From: JANQIO01 sp043585095
Lineage (GTDB): Bacteria; Pseudomonadota; Gammaproteobacteria; Pseudomonadales; Halieaceae
Assembly: GCA_043585095.1 (NCBI GenBank)
Contig: CP121321.1
Span: 682,001-746,000 of the forward strand
DNA: 64,000 nucleotides
Reading direction: 5' to 3'
Part shown: positions 7,510-16,451 of the stretch, piece after piece
Layout of the letters: each line of letters begins with the position of its first letter
How positions within the stretch are numbered: position 1 is the stretch's first letter
Notes under the pieces: model-generated
Told to the model about the DNA's origin: nothing
The model's input: only the letters and a program-made list of their open reading frames with translations
Database searches by the model: none
Made by a program: the position numbers and the translations under genes

Positions 7510-9711
7510 TTGGAAACAATAAAAAACGGTATTTGCAGACTATGCCCGGCCTACTGCCAGATCCTTGCCCATGTTGAGGACGGCACCCTGAGCAAGGTAA
7601 CGGGTGACCCGGATAGCCCGCTGTTTAAGGGCTATACCTGCCCGAAGGGGCGAGCGCTTCCAGAGCAGCACAACGGCAGTCACCGTCTTTTGAGTAGCCG
7701 CAAGCGCAATAGCGAGAATGCGTTTGAAGATATTGGCAGCAACGCCGCCCTCAACGAAATCGCCGAACAACTGCAAGCCATAATTGCTGAACACGGGCCA
7801 CGCTCGGTGGCGATCTACGCGGGCACCGGTCAGCTTTCCTGCGGAGTGGCGGCGTCGGTAGCGGTGTCCTTTCTCACGGCGCTGGGTTCGCCCATGCACT
7901 TTACGTCCAGCACGATTGATCAGCCCGGCAAAGCCATCGCCATGGCGGCCCACGGACTCTGGGCCGGTGGTGAACTCGATTTCGCTACCGCAGACACCTG
8001 GCTGATTGTTGGTGCCAATCCGGTGATATCCAAAGCCAGCGGCGCGCCAGCGCACAATCCCGGCCAGCGCTTGAAGGAAGCGCAGGAGCGTGGCTTGAAG
8101 CTGATCGTGATTGACCCCCGAAAGACGGAAACCGCCAAGCGCGCGGCTATCCATCTGCAGGCCAAGCCCGGTGAAGACCCCACAATTCTGGCTGGTCTGC
8201 TGCACATCATTATTGCTGAAGGTCTGTATGACGCGGAATTTGTGCGGGACAACGTCGATGGCTTTGAAGACCTCAAAGCTTCGGTTGCGGCGTTTGCACC
8301 GGAGTACGTGGCAAAAAGGGCAGATGTACCCGTGGAGCAATTGTTAGACGCCGCGCGCACCTATGCCTCGGCGGTAGGTAAGCCTGGCCGTGGGGGTGCG
8401 GTGACGCAATGCACCGGGCCCAATATGTCATTACACGGTAGCCTCAGTGAATACCTGGGTTACAGCTTGATGAGTGTGTGTGGCTATTGGTCTCGCGAGG
8501 GCGACGCGGTGGTAAAACCCAATGTGCTGGCCCCTGCTTTTGAGGCCAAAGCCCAGGCGATGCCACCGTATCAAGGCTGGGATTATCCCGAGAAAATGCG
8601 CATTCGCGGCCTAGCCAAGACCGCCAGCGGCATGCCCACGGCGGCGCTGGCCGACGAGATGCTGCTGGAAGGGGATGGACAGGTGAAAGCGTTGATCTGC
8701 CTTGCGGGTAATCCCATGGCGGCGTGGCCAGATCAAGAGAAAACCTATCGGGCGTTGAGTCAGCTCGATCTGCTGGTCTGTCTGGATTATCGGATGAGCG
8801 AGACCGCGCAGTTATCCGACTACGTCATCGCACCCAGGCTATCATTGGAGACACCGGCCACCACGCTGCTGGCGGAGAACAATAAACACTACGGCTACGG
8901 GCTTGGCTTCTATGAGCCCTACGCCAGCTATGCGCCTGCCGTGGTAGAGCCGCCCCCAGAGTCGGATGTGATTGAGGAGTGGGAGTTCTTTTACGGGTTG
9001 GCGCAACGCATGGGCCTGGGTTTGTTTGTGGCGAGTCAGGCAGGCTGGGATCAGTTCAATGAGGCCCCTATCACCTTTGAAATGCTGGATATGGAAAACA
9101 AGCCGACAACAGATGACCTGCACCGGTATCTCACGCAGCATTCGCGCGTGCCGCTGGACGAGGTAAAGCAGTTTGCCAACGGCAATATTTTCGACATTCA
9201 GGAAACCGTGCAGCCAAAAGATCCTGACTGCGAAGCACGGCTGTGTGTGGGCAACGGGATGATGCTGGATGAGTTACAAGAGGTTGTCGCCGAGTTTGAA
9301 GCCGAGCAGGATCGTGCGCCGGGTTTCCCCCTTCGATTGATTTGTAGACGTCACAATCATGTGGTGAATTCCGTCGGCAGAGAGATTGGCAAGTTATCAA
9401 AAAAGCCCTTTAACCCTGCATTTATGCATCCCGAAGATATCGCAGAGCTGCAGCTAACCGAGGGCGACGTGGTGAAGATCACCTCAGAGCATTCCTCCAT
9501 CGAGGGTATTGTTGAGAGCGATACGACTCTGCGCCGCGGCCTGGTCTCAATGGCCCATGCCTACGGCGGCTTGCCTGGTCCAGATGATGGTCGCGTCCGC
9601 GAGTTGGGCAGCAACACCGGCCGGCTGGTTTCCACTGAGGCGCGCTACGATCGCGTTACCGGCATTCCCTTGATGTCGAACATTCCGGTAAAGGTGAGCC
9701 TTAACCAGTAA
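7510..9711 (+). CDS. Molybdopterin-dependent oxidoreductase (DMSO reductase family)
   Basis: This 733-residue protein carries an N-terminal 4Fe-4S site (Cys9, Cys12, Cys16 and Cys44 in GYTCPKGRAL), the large molybdopterin domain, and a C-terminal dinucleotide-binding barrel starting near LRLICRRHNHVVNS. It belongs to the formate dehydrogenase/nitrate reductase superfamily; the substrate cannot be assigned. There is no Tat signal, so it is probably cytoplasmic. The start codon is TTG with AGAGAG in front. No electron-transfer subunit or cofactor gene lies beside it, so its redox partner must be encoded elsewhere. Confidence 0.88.
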   Translation: METIKNGICRLCPAYCQILAHVEDGTLSKVTGDPDSPLFKGYTCPKGRALPEQHNGSHRLLSSRKRNSENAFEDIGSNAALNEIAEQLQAIIAEHGPRSVAIYAGTGQLSCGVAASVAVSFLTALGSPMHFTSSTIDQPGKAIAMAAHGLWAGGELDFATADTWLIVGANPVISKASGAPAHNPGQRLKEAQERGLKLIVIDPRKTETAKRAAIHLQAKPGEDPTILAGLLHIIIAEGLYDAEFVRDNVDGFEDLKASVAAFAPEYVAKRADVPVEQLLDAARTYASAVGKPGRGGAVTQCTGPNMSLHGSLSEYLGYSLMSVCGYWSREGDAVVKPNVLAPAFEAKAQAMPPYQGWDYPEKMRIRGLAKTASGMPTAALADEMLLEGDGQVKALICLAGNPMAAWPDQEKTYRALSQLDLLVCLDYRMSETAQLSDYVIAPRLSLETPATTLLAENNKHYGYGLGFYEPYASYAPAVVEPPPESDVIEEWEFFYGLAQRMGLGLFVASQAGWDQFNEAPITFEMLDMENKPTTDDLHRYLTQHSRVPLDEVKQFANGNIFDIQETVQPKDPDCEARLCVGNGMMLDELQEVVAEFEAEQDRAPGFPLRLICRRHNHVVNSVGREIGKLSKKPFNPAFMHPEDIAELQLTEGDVVKITSEHSSIEGIVESDTTLRRGLVSMAHAYGGLPGPDDGRVRELGSNTGRLVSTEARYDRVTGIPLMSNIPVKVSLNQ

Positions 9712-9793
9712 ACGCGATAGTGTCGCCTGGCCTAATCGGTTTCGGAGAGAATCAGGTCACCCGGCTGGCATGTGTCAGCTCAGCTGGGACGAG

Positions 9794-10264
9794 TTAGCGT
9801 ACTGAGTTGCTCAGATTTTCAAAATTGTTCGCCACCAGCTGCCGCCAACGGCGCTGTCTGTGTCGATACAGGCACTGCGCGAATGCCCAGATCAACGGCG
9901 TCAGGACGCCGGCTTCAATCTTGACGTGATCGCGATAGAGGGAGCCGTCACCATCAGGTAGGACGGTGATGTGGTGGTCCCAGGTTTTGATTAGCGTGCT
10001 GTAGCCGTTGTCGCGAAGGCAAAAGCCTTCTGTCGTGTCCGGAAACGAGACAACGACAGCCTGTTTGCCAAACGGTATGAAGTAAAGCAGCCATAGCGAA
10101 AACCAAAATGTCCCCTCTGTCCACCGCCGTGGTAGCACGGTGGTTTTGCAGGGTACGAATTTAATCAGTGGTGCAGAGATGTGCAGCAATAATCGCGAGG
10201 TCTTCAGGTGTTCGGTGACCACTGCGGGCGTTGCGGCTAGATAAGTCGACACATCCACGATCAT
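9794..10264 (-). CDS. SRPBCC-like protein
   Basis: The 156-residue protein begins MIVDVSTYLAATPAVVTEHL, the usual first strand and helix of START/SRPBCC lipid-binding proteins, and ends in a long helix WAFAQCLYRHRQRRWRQL that would close the cavity. Family members bind hydrophobic ligands. It starts 9 bases after the VOC gene stop and is the last gene of a minus-strand run of small enzymes. The family call rests on overall pattern, not on a catalytic motif. Confidence 0.65.
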   Translation of the reverse strand: MIVDVSTYLAATPAVVTEHLKTSRLLLHISAPLIKFVPCKTTVLPRRWTEGTFWFSLWLLYFIPFGKQAVVVSFPDTTEGFCLRDNGYSTLIKTWDHHITVLPDGDGSLYRDHVKIEAGVLTPLIWAFAQCLYRHRQRRWRQLVANNFENLSNSVR

Positions 10265-10273
10265 GGTGACGGA

Positions 10274-10711
10274 TTACTTCGGCTCCCACAGCTGAATGGG
10301 ATTGCCCTCGGGGTCATTTAGTCTGGCAAACCGCCCGTTGGGGTAGGGCTCTGGATCGACCTCTACATTTATGCCCGCTGCGCGCAGCTGCGCTACCATC
10401 TTGTCGAGGTCGTTTACCCGGAAGTTAATCATCCAACTGTTGTTGGGATCACCGAAGTAGTCGGTGTCTTCAGCAAATGGCGCAAAAACCGTCGCGCCTG
10501 CGTCCTGCGTCCAGGGCTGGGTTTCATAGTCCGATGGTACCGGCGACACGCCCAGATGCTCGTCATACCACTGCGCAAGCGCGCCAGGGTTCTCTGCTCG
10601 GAAGAACAGACCACCGATGCCGTTCACTGTTTCTTTTGTCATAGCGTCACCTACTGCCAATGCGAAGGGGGATAAGAAAAAGAGCAGGGCGATGCGTATC
10701 GCGAGTTTCAT
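10274..10711 (-). CDS. VOC family protein with predicted signal peptide
   Basis: The core has the VOC/glyoxalase-bleomycin fold pattern: IGGLFFRAENPGALAQWYDE at the N-terminus and RFARLNDPEGNPIQLWEP at the end. Unusually, about 25 residues (MKLAIRIALLFFLSPFALA and on) precede it and look like a signal peptide. AGGA lies 7 bases before the ATG at 10711. A second in-frame ATG (MTKETVNG) also has an AGGTGA in front, so a cytoplasmic short form is possible. Metal ligands of typical glyoxalases are only partly evident. The substrate is unknown. Confidence 0.8.
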   Translation of the reverse strand: MKLAIRIALLFFLSPFALAVGDAMTKETVNGIGGLFFRAENPGALAQWYDEHLGVSPVPSDYETQPWTQDAGATVFAPFAEDTDYFGDPNNSWMINFRVNDLDKMVAQLRAAGINVEVDPEPYPNGRFARLNDPEGNPIQLWEPK

Positions 10712-10838
10712 ATTCACATCCTATATCTACTGGTAAAAGCGTCGTGAAAACGGATTATCCGTTTTGCGAAAGCAAGAGCACATTGCCATCCGCCATGAAT
10801 GCGCGGTCGCGGTAGAGCGGCATGTCGGCACAGGCACT

Positions 10839-11153
10839 TTAGCCGTTCACATCCTTGAGTAGATCCTTAACAGAGTGTAGTTCGAAAAGGATTTTTGTGT
10901 TGGCTGGATTGATCGTCTCATGCATTCTTTTTTGAGCCGCTTGCCCCTCGGCGCTCAGCTCGGGTGACTCATCACGGGTCTGTTTGTCTGGCCATTGGGC
11001 GTAGGCAATAAACCTGCCGTCACCCGATTGATGTAGTCGCGATCCCAGGCCGCCTGCTTCAGCGTGGATAAACTCCGTGAGCGTAGACCAATGCTCAACA
11101 AAGTCCTCTTCGCACCCTGGCTTAACGTCGAATTCGATGAGTACGTAGTACAT
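10839..11153 (-). CDS. Antibiotic biosynthesis monooxygenase (ABM) domain protein
   Basis: This 104-residue protein fits the ABM ferredoxin-like fold: first strand MYYVLIEFDVKPGCEEDFVE, then GLGSRLHQSGDGRFIAYAQW in the middle. Such dimers include cofactor-free monooxygenases for quinols and haem-degrading enzymes, but many members have no proven activity. It ends 120 bases before the VOC gene and begins 6 bases after the sulfotransferase stop, so it belongs to the same minus-strand group. Confidence 0.78.
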   Translation of the reverse strand: MYYVLIEFDVKPGCEEDFVEHWSTLTEFIHAEAGGLGSRLHQSGDGRFIAYAQWPDKQTRDESPELSAEGQAAQKRMHETINPANTKILFELHSVKDLLKDVNG

Positions 11154-11159
11154 GATTAG

Positions 11160-11906
11160 CTAGCCTGTTGAGTCAGCATCTGCGGGTCGTTCTCGCTGAT
11201 AGTAGTGATCAAATATGTACTGGTGCTTGCGATAGATGATGTTTCTCAGCTCGTCGTCCAGCAGTGTCGTGAGCTGCTCGTCACTGCCCGAGCTATTCAT
11301 ATGAGGGAAGCTTGCGCCAGCTTCCGGTCTAGCGAAGGGCGCTACTGCATGCGTGAAGGCTTTCGTCAGGTTCTCGTATCGAATGATTTCAAGATTAGCC
11401 GGTATTTCGCCGTCGATCAGAAAGTAGTCTTCTTGTTTAAGCCCCGGTCGGTGGTAGCCAGCCTCTTTGGCAAACGTTTTGAAGTCACCTTGGGCAAGCT
11501 GCAGCAGCGCTTGATCATTTTTCTTTCGTTGCTGAATCACCTGCGGTTTTTGCAAGTGTCGATAAAAAGAGTACTCCAGAGTGTGGGGGTTTCGAATCAC
11601 AGCGAGGACCTTTGCCCGATCGAATGCAGAAGATCCAGTTAGGCGCTGTATGTGTTCTTCCGCTGCTCGCAATGTGCAATGGCGATTGATGTCTGTAACG
11701 GCAATGACCTGTTCATTCGTCTGCTTAACGTCCTTGGCCGCGCCCGCATGACAGTTGTAAATGGGGCCCTTCAGGCAGCTAAGCAGATAGCTAGCGCAGC
11801 TCATCCCGCCGGTCTTGCCGATGTGGATGAACACAATGTCGTCGTTGAATATCACGTTCGAGCTTAAGCTGACCTCTTTTGTTTGGGCTTCAGTCGGCGC
11901 CATCCG
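11160..11906 (-). CDS. Sulfotransferase family protein (Sulfotransfer_2 like)
   Basis: The 248-residue protein has the P-loop IVFIHIGKTGGMSCASYLL (about 24-42) and the 3'-phosphate motif VLAVIRNPHTLEYSFYRHL (about 120-138), typical of PAPS-dependent sulfotransferases acting on glycans or small molecules. I used the ATG at 11906, which overlaps the upstream SnoaL-like gene by 17 bases; the longer frame from 12035 would run over that gene and adds no conserved residues. The C-terminus is helical and basic. The acceptor is unknown. Confidence 0.78.
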   Translation of the reverse strand, partial: RMAPTEAQTKEVSLSSNVIFNDDIVFIHIGKTGGMSCASYLLSCLKGPIYNCHAGAAKDVKQTNEQVIAVTDINRHCTLRAAEEHIQRLTGSSAFDRAKVLAVIRNPHTLEYSFYRHLQKPQVIQQRKKNDQALLQLAQGDFKTFAKEAGYHRPGLKQEDYFLIDGEIPANLEIIRYENLTKAFTHAVAPFARPEAGASFPHMNSSGSDEQLTTLLDDELRNIIYRKHQYIFDHYYQRERPADADSTG

Positions 11907-12405
11907 ATTCGATGTTGGCCTTCCCGTACTGCTTTTGTAGAAGAGCGACGACGCGGTCCGCATTCGAGTATTCGACATAGTCGTGGTGCTCAATGACCTG
12001 ACCGTTGGTGACACGAATAATAGAAACGACTTCACCCGGGATAGTGATTTCAGGCTTGTTTACGTCCCAGAAGCTGCCGGCGACGCTTATCGCGATATTC
12101 AGATTCACAATGTGATAGCCCGCGGTCTCGAAACAGGCTGTTGTCTTATACGTGATTTGGCTGGTCCCTGAGTCCTCAGATGAAGACCGCCAGAATGCCA
12201 CGATATTGTCAGCGCCCCGGATGTCGATGGCATCGCGGTCGAAATAGATCATCGTTGGGTCGGTGTAGTGTGCATCACTTGCGAGAAATGAACTCATTCG
12301 CTGCCACTGCATGTTCTCTATCGCGCTTAGATAGCGCAGCGCCACAGCATCCTCAGGGCAGGCCGACAACATGCCTGGCATCAAAACCCGCAAATGAATA
12401 GCCAA
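11890..12405 (-). CDS. SnoaL-like (NTF2-fold) protein
   Basis: The 171-residue protein has the NTF2-fold order: a helix with ALRYLSAIENMQWQRMSSFL, then DAHYTDPTMIYF, a middle strand set, and a closing strand VEHHDYVEYSNADRV-like segment (IEHHDYVEYSNAD). Enzymes of this fold are often isomerases or hydratases, but many have no known role. It is the first gene of the minus-strand run 12405-9794 and overlaps the sulfotransferase start by 17 bases, implying coupling. Other starts (MPGML, MLSAC) are possible. Confidence 0.75.
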   Translation of the reverse strand: MAIHLRVLMPGMLSACPEDAVALRYLSAIENMQWQRMSSFLASDAHYTDPTMIYFDRDAIDIRGADNIVAFWRSSSEDSGTSQITYKTTACFETAGYHIVNLNIAISVAGSFWDVNKPEITIPGEVVSIIRVTNGQVIEHHDYVEYSNADRVVALLQKQYGKANIESDGAD

Positions 12406-12884
12406 CGCGGTATCCGGTGCATCGCTTTACCCTCTTTAGCGACCATTTGTTCTGGTCAAACGATTTAAAGAAGTCAGTTTAGCCGAGGTGCTATGGATAG
12501 TGCCGTCGGCTCTGTGTCGCCAGGTCCCAGTCGCCTAAAGATGCTGCAGCGTCGAACGTGGACTGCAGAAATTCCAGCAGCGCCTAGTCCGGCGACTGTG
12601 CAGTCTGCAAGACACTAAGAGGGAGTGCGAATTCACCCAGCTCTTTCAGGCAAGAATCTTAGCGCCTTTTTCGCCTTGCGGTCCGCTCGACCCCCAGCCT
12701 GATCCCCTCCTGCAGTCGTGAAAGTCGGTTATCTTGCTTCCCTGATTATCGGTCAGTTCTCTCTGCAGTCGATATTTTTATCTCCTATTCCTCTTGTTAC
12801 GATGGTAAGTTGTACCATAAAGCCAACCATACAAGTGTTTCGAAAGCAGACGACCCAGACTTTTTTGCGGAGATTCTTATCGCT
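12406..12884. other. Non-coding interval upstream of the pilin gene
   Basis: About 480 bases between the divergent SnoaL-like and pilin genes. I see no frame with coding character and no RNA gene. It should hold the promoters of both genes, but I cannot point to a convincing -35/-10 pair. Codon-like use is absent and stop codons are frequent on both strands. Confidence 0.4.
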
Positions 12885-13364
12885 ATGAAAATATTAAAAA
12901 TACCACGCGGTTTCACGATCATTGAGATCATGATTACCCTGGTTGTACTCGGTATTCTGGTAGCGGTTGCTTTGCCGGCGTATCAGCGTTATCTACTTAA
13001 AACTAAGCTAGCTGACGTCATTGCCTATGCTGGGGTTGCTAAATTGCAGTTGACCGAGTTCTACGAGGAAACGTCACAGTGCCCTACGGTCGCTACCTCT
13101 GGGCTAAAGGAATTCAGTCCTATACCGCACATAGCGCAAGTCAGCACAAGCTGGGACAGAGACCCGTGCCGAGACTGGTTTGAGGTGTATCTGGAGATCG
13201 ATGGCAGCTCCGAGCCAGCCCTGGCAGACCTGGATCGCGACCGCGTGATGTTGCGCGGCAATATAGGGCAAGACGGCCAGATTACATGGCAGTGCGGATT
13301 TTCCCGCTATACGCCCGAGATCAGAAAATACCTGCCGGCGTCCTGTCAGGACGAGCTGCTATAG
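12885..13364 (+). CDS. Type IV pilin-like protein
   Basis: The 159-residue protein has a classic class III leader: a short basic leader ending in Gly9, then FTIIEIMITLVVLGILVAVA, with Glu at position 5 of the mature chain. The globular part has four cysteines, and the end (WQCGFSRY ... YLPASC) matches the disulfide-closed loop of PilA/PilE pilins. It would be cut by prepilin peptidase and assembled into a pilus or pseudopilus. The ATG at 12885 is preferred over 12810, whose extra residues spoil the leader. No other pilus gene is nearby, so this is an orphan pilin. Confidence 0.88.
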   Translation: MKILKIPRGFTIIEIMITLVVLGILVAVALPAYQRYLLKTKLADVIAYAGVAKLQLTEFYEETSQCPTVATSGLKEFSPIPHIAQVSTSWDRDPCRDWFEVYLEIDGSSEPALADLDRDRVMLRGNIGQDGQITWQCGFSRYTPEIRKYLPASCQDELL

Positions 13365-13406
13365 CGTAAGACGCGAGAGGAGCCTTGCTATTTAACACGC
13401 TGCGCC

Positions 13407-13428
13407 GGGAGGGCAGTTTGAACCTCCC
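13407..13428 (+). terminator. Hairpin after the pilin gene, REP-like
   Basis: GGGAGG (13407-13412) pairs with CCTCCC (13423-13428) around the loop GCAGTTTGAA and is followed by CTTTTA. It fits a weak rho-independent terminator for the pilin gene. The sequence also resembles the REP-like motifs at 18.1-19.5 kb (a CAGTTTGAAC core), so it may be a solitary REP copy. Confidence 0.45.
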
Positions 13429-13496
13429 CTTTTACGATACTGCCGATCAGGTTTCTGAATCGTAGGCGATGGCTACAATCTAACTGATCGCGCGGG

Positions 13497-14117
13497 TTAG
13501 TTCTCAACGAGTAAGTAGCCCCCCGCGCCGATAAGGGCAGTGCCAGCCACCTGTTTGGTTAGTTTGTTAACGCGGTGGCCTTTTCTTGCAGCAAAAACCC
13601 GATTGGCAAAGACGGCATAGAGGATCTTTACACCTCCTACGGCTACAACCGTGACGACACAAACGGTTAGAGCATCTGTTGGGCGCAAAGCTGTCAAGTC
13701 GATGAACATCGGCAAAAGGCTGAGGTAAAAGAATATCGCCTTGATGTCGCCCAGCGTGAGGATTAGGCCTGAAAAGAAGCTGGCGACAAAACTACCGCGG
13801 CTCTCTGCTCGATCTACGTTGAGTGAGCCGCTGTCAGTTGCTCGCAGCAGCGATAACCCCAGCCACAACAGATAAAGCGCCCCCAAACACTTTACGACTA
13901 AGAACATGCCTCCCATCGCTTCAGCAACAACCGTCAGTCCAAGCATTACCAGGCCGACAAAAAACAGGTCGCCCAGCACGATCCCCAAACCGACAGCGAC
14001 GCCATGTGGCACGCCCAGCGTGATGGAGCGCGCCACTACTAAAGCGACGCTAGCACTTGGGATCGCCGCCAGAACAGCCATAGTTCCGAACAGCGCAATC
14101 GTTTCAGCAAAAGTCAT
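13497..14117 (-). CDS. LysE/RhtB family exporter
   Basis: The 206-residue membrane protein has about six hydrophobic segments and the LysE/RhtB signatures: IPSASVALVVARSITLG near the N-terminus, followed by GVAVGLGIVLGDLFF, and LWLGLSLLRA. Members export amino acids or their derivatives by proton antiport. The usual GP in the first motif (typically PGP) is replaced by IPSAS, so substrate preference may differ. It stands alone on the minus strand between the pilin and DUF1772 genes. Confidence 0.85.
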   Translation of the reverse strand: MTFAETIALFGTMAVLAAIPSASVALVVARSITLGVPHGVAVGLGIVLGDLFFVGLVMLGLTVVAEAMGGMFLVVKCLGALYLLWLGLSLLRATDSGSLNVDRAESRGSFVASFFSGLILTLGDIKAIFFYLSLLPMFIDLTALRPTDALTVCVVTVVAVGGVKILYAVFANRVFAARKGHRVNKLTKQVAGTALIGAGGYLLVEN

Positions 14118-14316
14118 CGGTAAAGCCTAATTCGGGAAGTCATAAGTGCGAGTGTAACTAGGGGCCAAACGGTTTGGGAGTCACGGTTGCAGACAAAGCG
14201 GCGGCGAGAGTACGTCTGGTGCCTGCCGCCGTTAGCAGGACCTCGCCCTTCAAAAGAGTAGAGAACTATTTGGGCTGCGTAAGTAATTGGTTTTACTGCT
14301 CAGTGCCACCACGTGA

Positions 14317-14811
14317 TCACAGCCGGAACAACAGTATTATCAGAAGTACCGATACGCCACTCGCAATAGCTGTTCTGATTACATTTGATGCATTCCAACG
14401 CGGCTCAAATTTTTCCCGAGCTTGCTGCAATGCGGTCTCGTTCATTGTGTCGACATCTAGTTTTTGCAACTCGGTATTCAGCGGCAGGTGAATGACAATA
14501 GTCGTTACCTGAACGCCCAGAACGTAGGCAAGCGCAGCCAAGGCTAAAAGGAATAGGTTCAGCCCCTCAAGCCTTCCTATCCCGTATAGAGCCGACATGA
14601 TTACGGCAATAGCTGAACCTAACCAGACGAGCATAAATAGCGGATGATTGTTCTGGATAACGCGATCTGTTACCTGAAAAGATCTTATAAAGTCCTTGTC
14701 GCCCAAATGTTGTATCCCAGGCATCACCACTACCGCATATGCAAACAGAAAGCCTGCCACAAGCGAGCATAAAAACGCAGACAAGACCAATGCTGTTTGA
14801 AATACATCCAT
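14317..14811 (-). CDS. DUF1772 family membrane protein
   Basis: This 164-residue protein has four membrane segments and the DUF1772 pattern: a first helix ending AGFLFAYAVVVMPGI, and late in the chain HLPLNTELQ followed by WNASNVIRT. Relatives include fungal anthrone oxygenases, but bacterial function is unknown. I used the ATG at 14811 (MDVFQTALVL) because AAGG precedes it by 8 bases; the longer frame from 14865 adds a polar stretch not seen in the family. Confidence 0.78.
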   Translation of the reverse strand: MDVFQTALVLSAFLCSLVAGFLFAYAVVVMPGIQHLGDKDFIRSFQVTDRVIQNNHPLFMLVWLGSAIAVIMSALYGIGRLEGLNLFLLALAALAYVLGVQVTTIVIHLPLNTELQKLDVDTMNETALQQAREKFEPRWNASNVIRTAIASGVSVLLIILLFRL

Positions 14812-14978
14812 ACGAACGCCTTCCCCCCTGATGGCGATTAAACCACGGTGTGAGCAGCTCACCACCTTTGCCTATAGTAGATCAATCAAAAAGCGAAAGC
14901 CTTGTTCGCCAATAAAGGTGTCCGCTTTCAGTCCAATAGTTAGCAACCGATCAAAGCGACAACTCGTATCATATCCAT

Positions 14979-15668
14979 ATGTACATGATATTTCTGATAC
15001 TGCTACTCCTCGCCGCCGTTGCGCTACCCGGTTACTGGGTTCGGCGCGTGATGGGGCGTTACAGCGAGCCTGCGGATCGTTACCGGTCACAGGGTAGCGG
15101 CGCCGAGCTGGCCCGGCATCTGTTAGATCGCTTCGGCCTGGAGGAAGTCACCGTAGAGCGCACGCCTGCGGGTGATCACTACGATCCCAGTGCCAGAGCA
15201 GTGCGTTTGATGGATGAACGCTACGATGGTTATTCGCTGACCGCGATTACCGTGGCGGCACATGAGGTAGGGCACGCGATACAACATTGGCGCAATGAAC
15301 GGCTGTTTCAGAGCAGGCAAAAGCTCGCCGTGTTCGCGGCGAGTGCGCAGCGCGTGGGGAGCATCGTTTTAGTGGCAGCGCCGGTGGTGATGCTGGCATC
15401 GCGTAATCCCGGGCTTGGGTTTGTTTTTCTGGCGGTCGCAATCGGTTCCATGCTGATCGGTACGCTAGTGCACTTGATAACGCTGCCCGTAGAACTGGAT
15501 GCCAGTTTCGGCAAGGCGTTGCCGATGCTGGAGGAGGGTGATTACCTACACGAGGGCGATCTACCTCACGCACGCCGCATTCTTAAGGCGGCGGCGTTCA
15601 CCTATGTCGCGGCGTCTCTGGCGAGTCTGCTCAACTTAGGGCGTTGGCTAGCGGTGTTGCGCCGCTAG
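14979..15668 (+). CDS. YugP-like membrane zinc metallopeptidase
   Basis: The 229-residue protein has an N-terminal membrane helix, the zinc site HEVGHAIQH at about 95-103, and two or three later membrane segments, matching the neutral zinc metallopeptidase_2 (YugP) family. DHYDPSARAVRLMDERY upstream of the zinc site is also typical. Family members are predicted inner-membrane proteases with unknown substrates. A start at 14985 is equally possible. It is transcribed divergently from the DUF1772 gene. Confidence 0.85.
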   Translation: MYMIFLILLLLAAVALPGYWVRRVMGRYSEPADRYRSQGSGAELARHLLDRFGLEEVTVERTPAGDHYDPSARAVRLMDERYDGYSLTAITVAAHEVGHAIQHWRNERLFQSRQKLAVFAASAQRVGSIVLVAAPVVMLASRNPGLGFVFLAVAIGSMLIGTLVHLITLPVELDASFGKALPMLEEGDYLHEGDLPHARRILKAAAFTYVAASLASLLNLGRWLAVLRR

Positions 15669-15715
15669 CAACTAGATTTCTTACCGCAGGGCTGCGAGGC
15701 GTGCTAGCTGCCCCG

Positions 15716-16174
15716 TTAGCAGTATCGCCACTGCTTCTCGGGCCCGGTGCCTTCGTCATACTCGATAACCTGAATGTCGAACCAGATCGGCAGCAGGTAA
15801 TGAACGTAGAACGCGTGCGTTGTAGTAGGCGCTATCACCAGATCGTCGTACTCCTTGATCTTCAGGCGGTCATCGTTGCTTTGCCACTCCTTGCATAGCG
15901 CCAGCTTCTCATCAACCTCCTCGCGGGTTTCGAATAGAAACCCAAGATGGTCATAACCGGGTGATTGCAGGTGGTCTTCTTGTTCCATCAACAGCAAAAA
16001 CTGGCTGGTGTCCTCGTCGGACCGCAATAGCAGCCCTGTGCTATCGAACAGTGGAACGTCGATGGCATCAAAGCCAAATACCGCACTGTAGAAATCGACA
16101 ATCGCCTCCCGATCACGTTCCAGCGCGCCTGGTGGCACGGTCAGTTCCATGTGGTTGAAGCGTAATGCAGGCAT
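15716..16174 (-). CDS. VOC family protein
   Basis: The 152-residue protein has the VOC pattern: LRFNHMELTVPPGAL at the start, DREAIVDFYSAVFGFDAI, and a second half with GYDHLGFLFETREEVDEKL. One metal could be held by His8 and residues of the second half. Such proteins are lyases, isomerases or dioxygenases; the substrate is unknown. GAGGAG stands before the ATG. It is the only gene on its strand here. Confidence 0.82.
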   Translation of the reverse strand: MPALRFNHMELTVPPGALERDREAIVDFYSAVFGFDAIDVPLFDSTGLLLRSDEDTSQFLLLMEQEDHLQSPGYDHLGFLFETREEVDEKLALCKEWQSNDDRLKIKEYDDLVIAPTTTHAFYVHYLLPIWFDIQVIEYDEGTGPEKQWRYC

Positions 16175-16451
16175 GTAAATGCTCCTCGTGTAGTAGTTGG
16201 AAAGGCATCAATACTAGCGGCAGCGGCTCCAAAAATCTCTTGGTGAAGTACCAGAGAATTAGTCCAGTAACGATGTTTAACCCAGCCTGGCGTTCCAACA
16301 AGGTTTAGCTACGCCGCAAGCGTAGGCAATTCCAAACGCCTGTATTGCCAGAGTTCATAGCGTCAGGTATTTTCGCTGTACTGCAGCAGTTCAGGCCCAA
16401 GTCTTGAAAACTATTCAAAGCAGACTGGCGACACCAGCGCAACGGCAGCCG

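Noticed and set aside
13407..13429. Considered as a full REP element of the 18-19 kb type
   Set aside because: Only the CAGTTTGAAC core is shared; the arms differ, so I listed it as a terminator with REP-like character.
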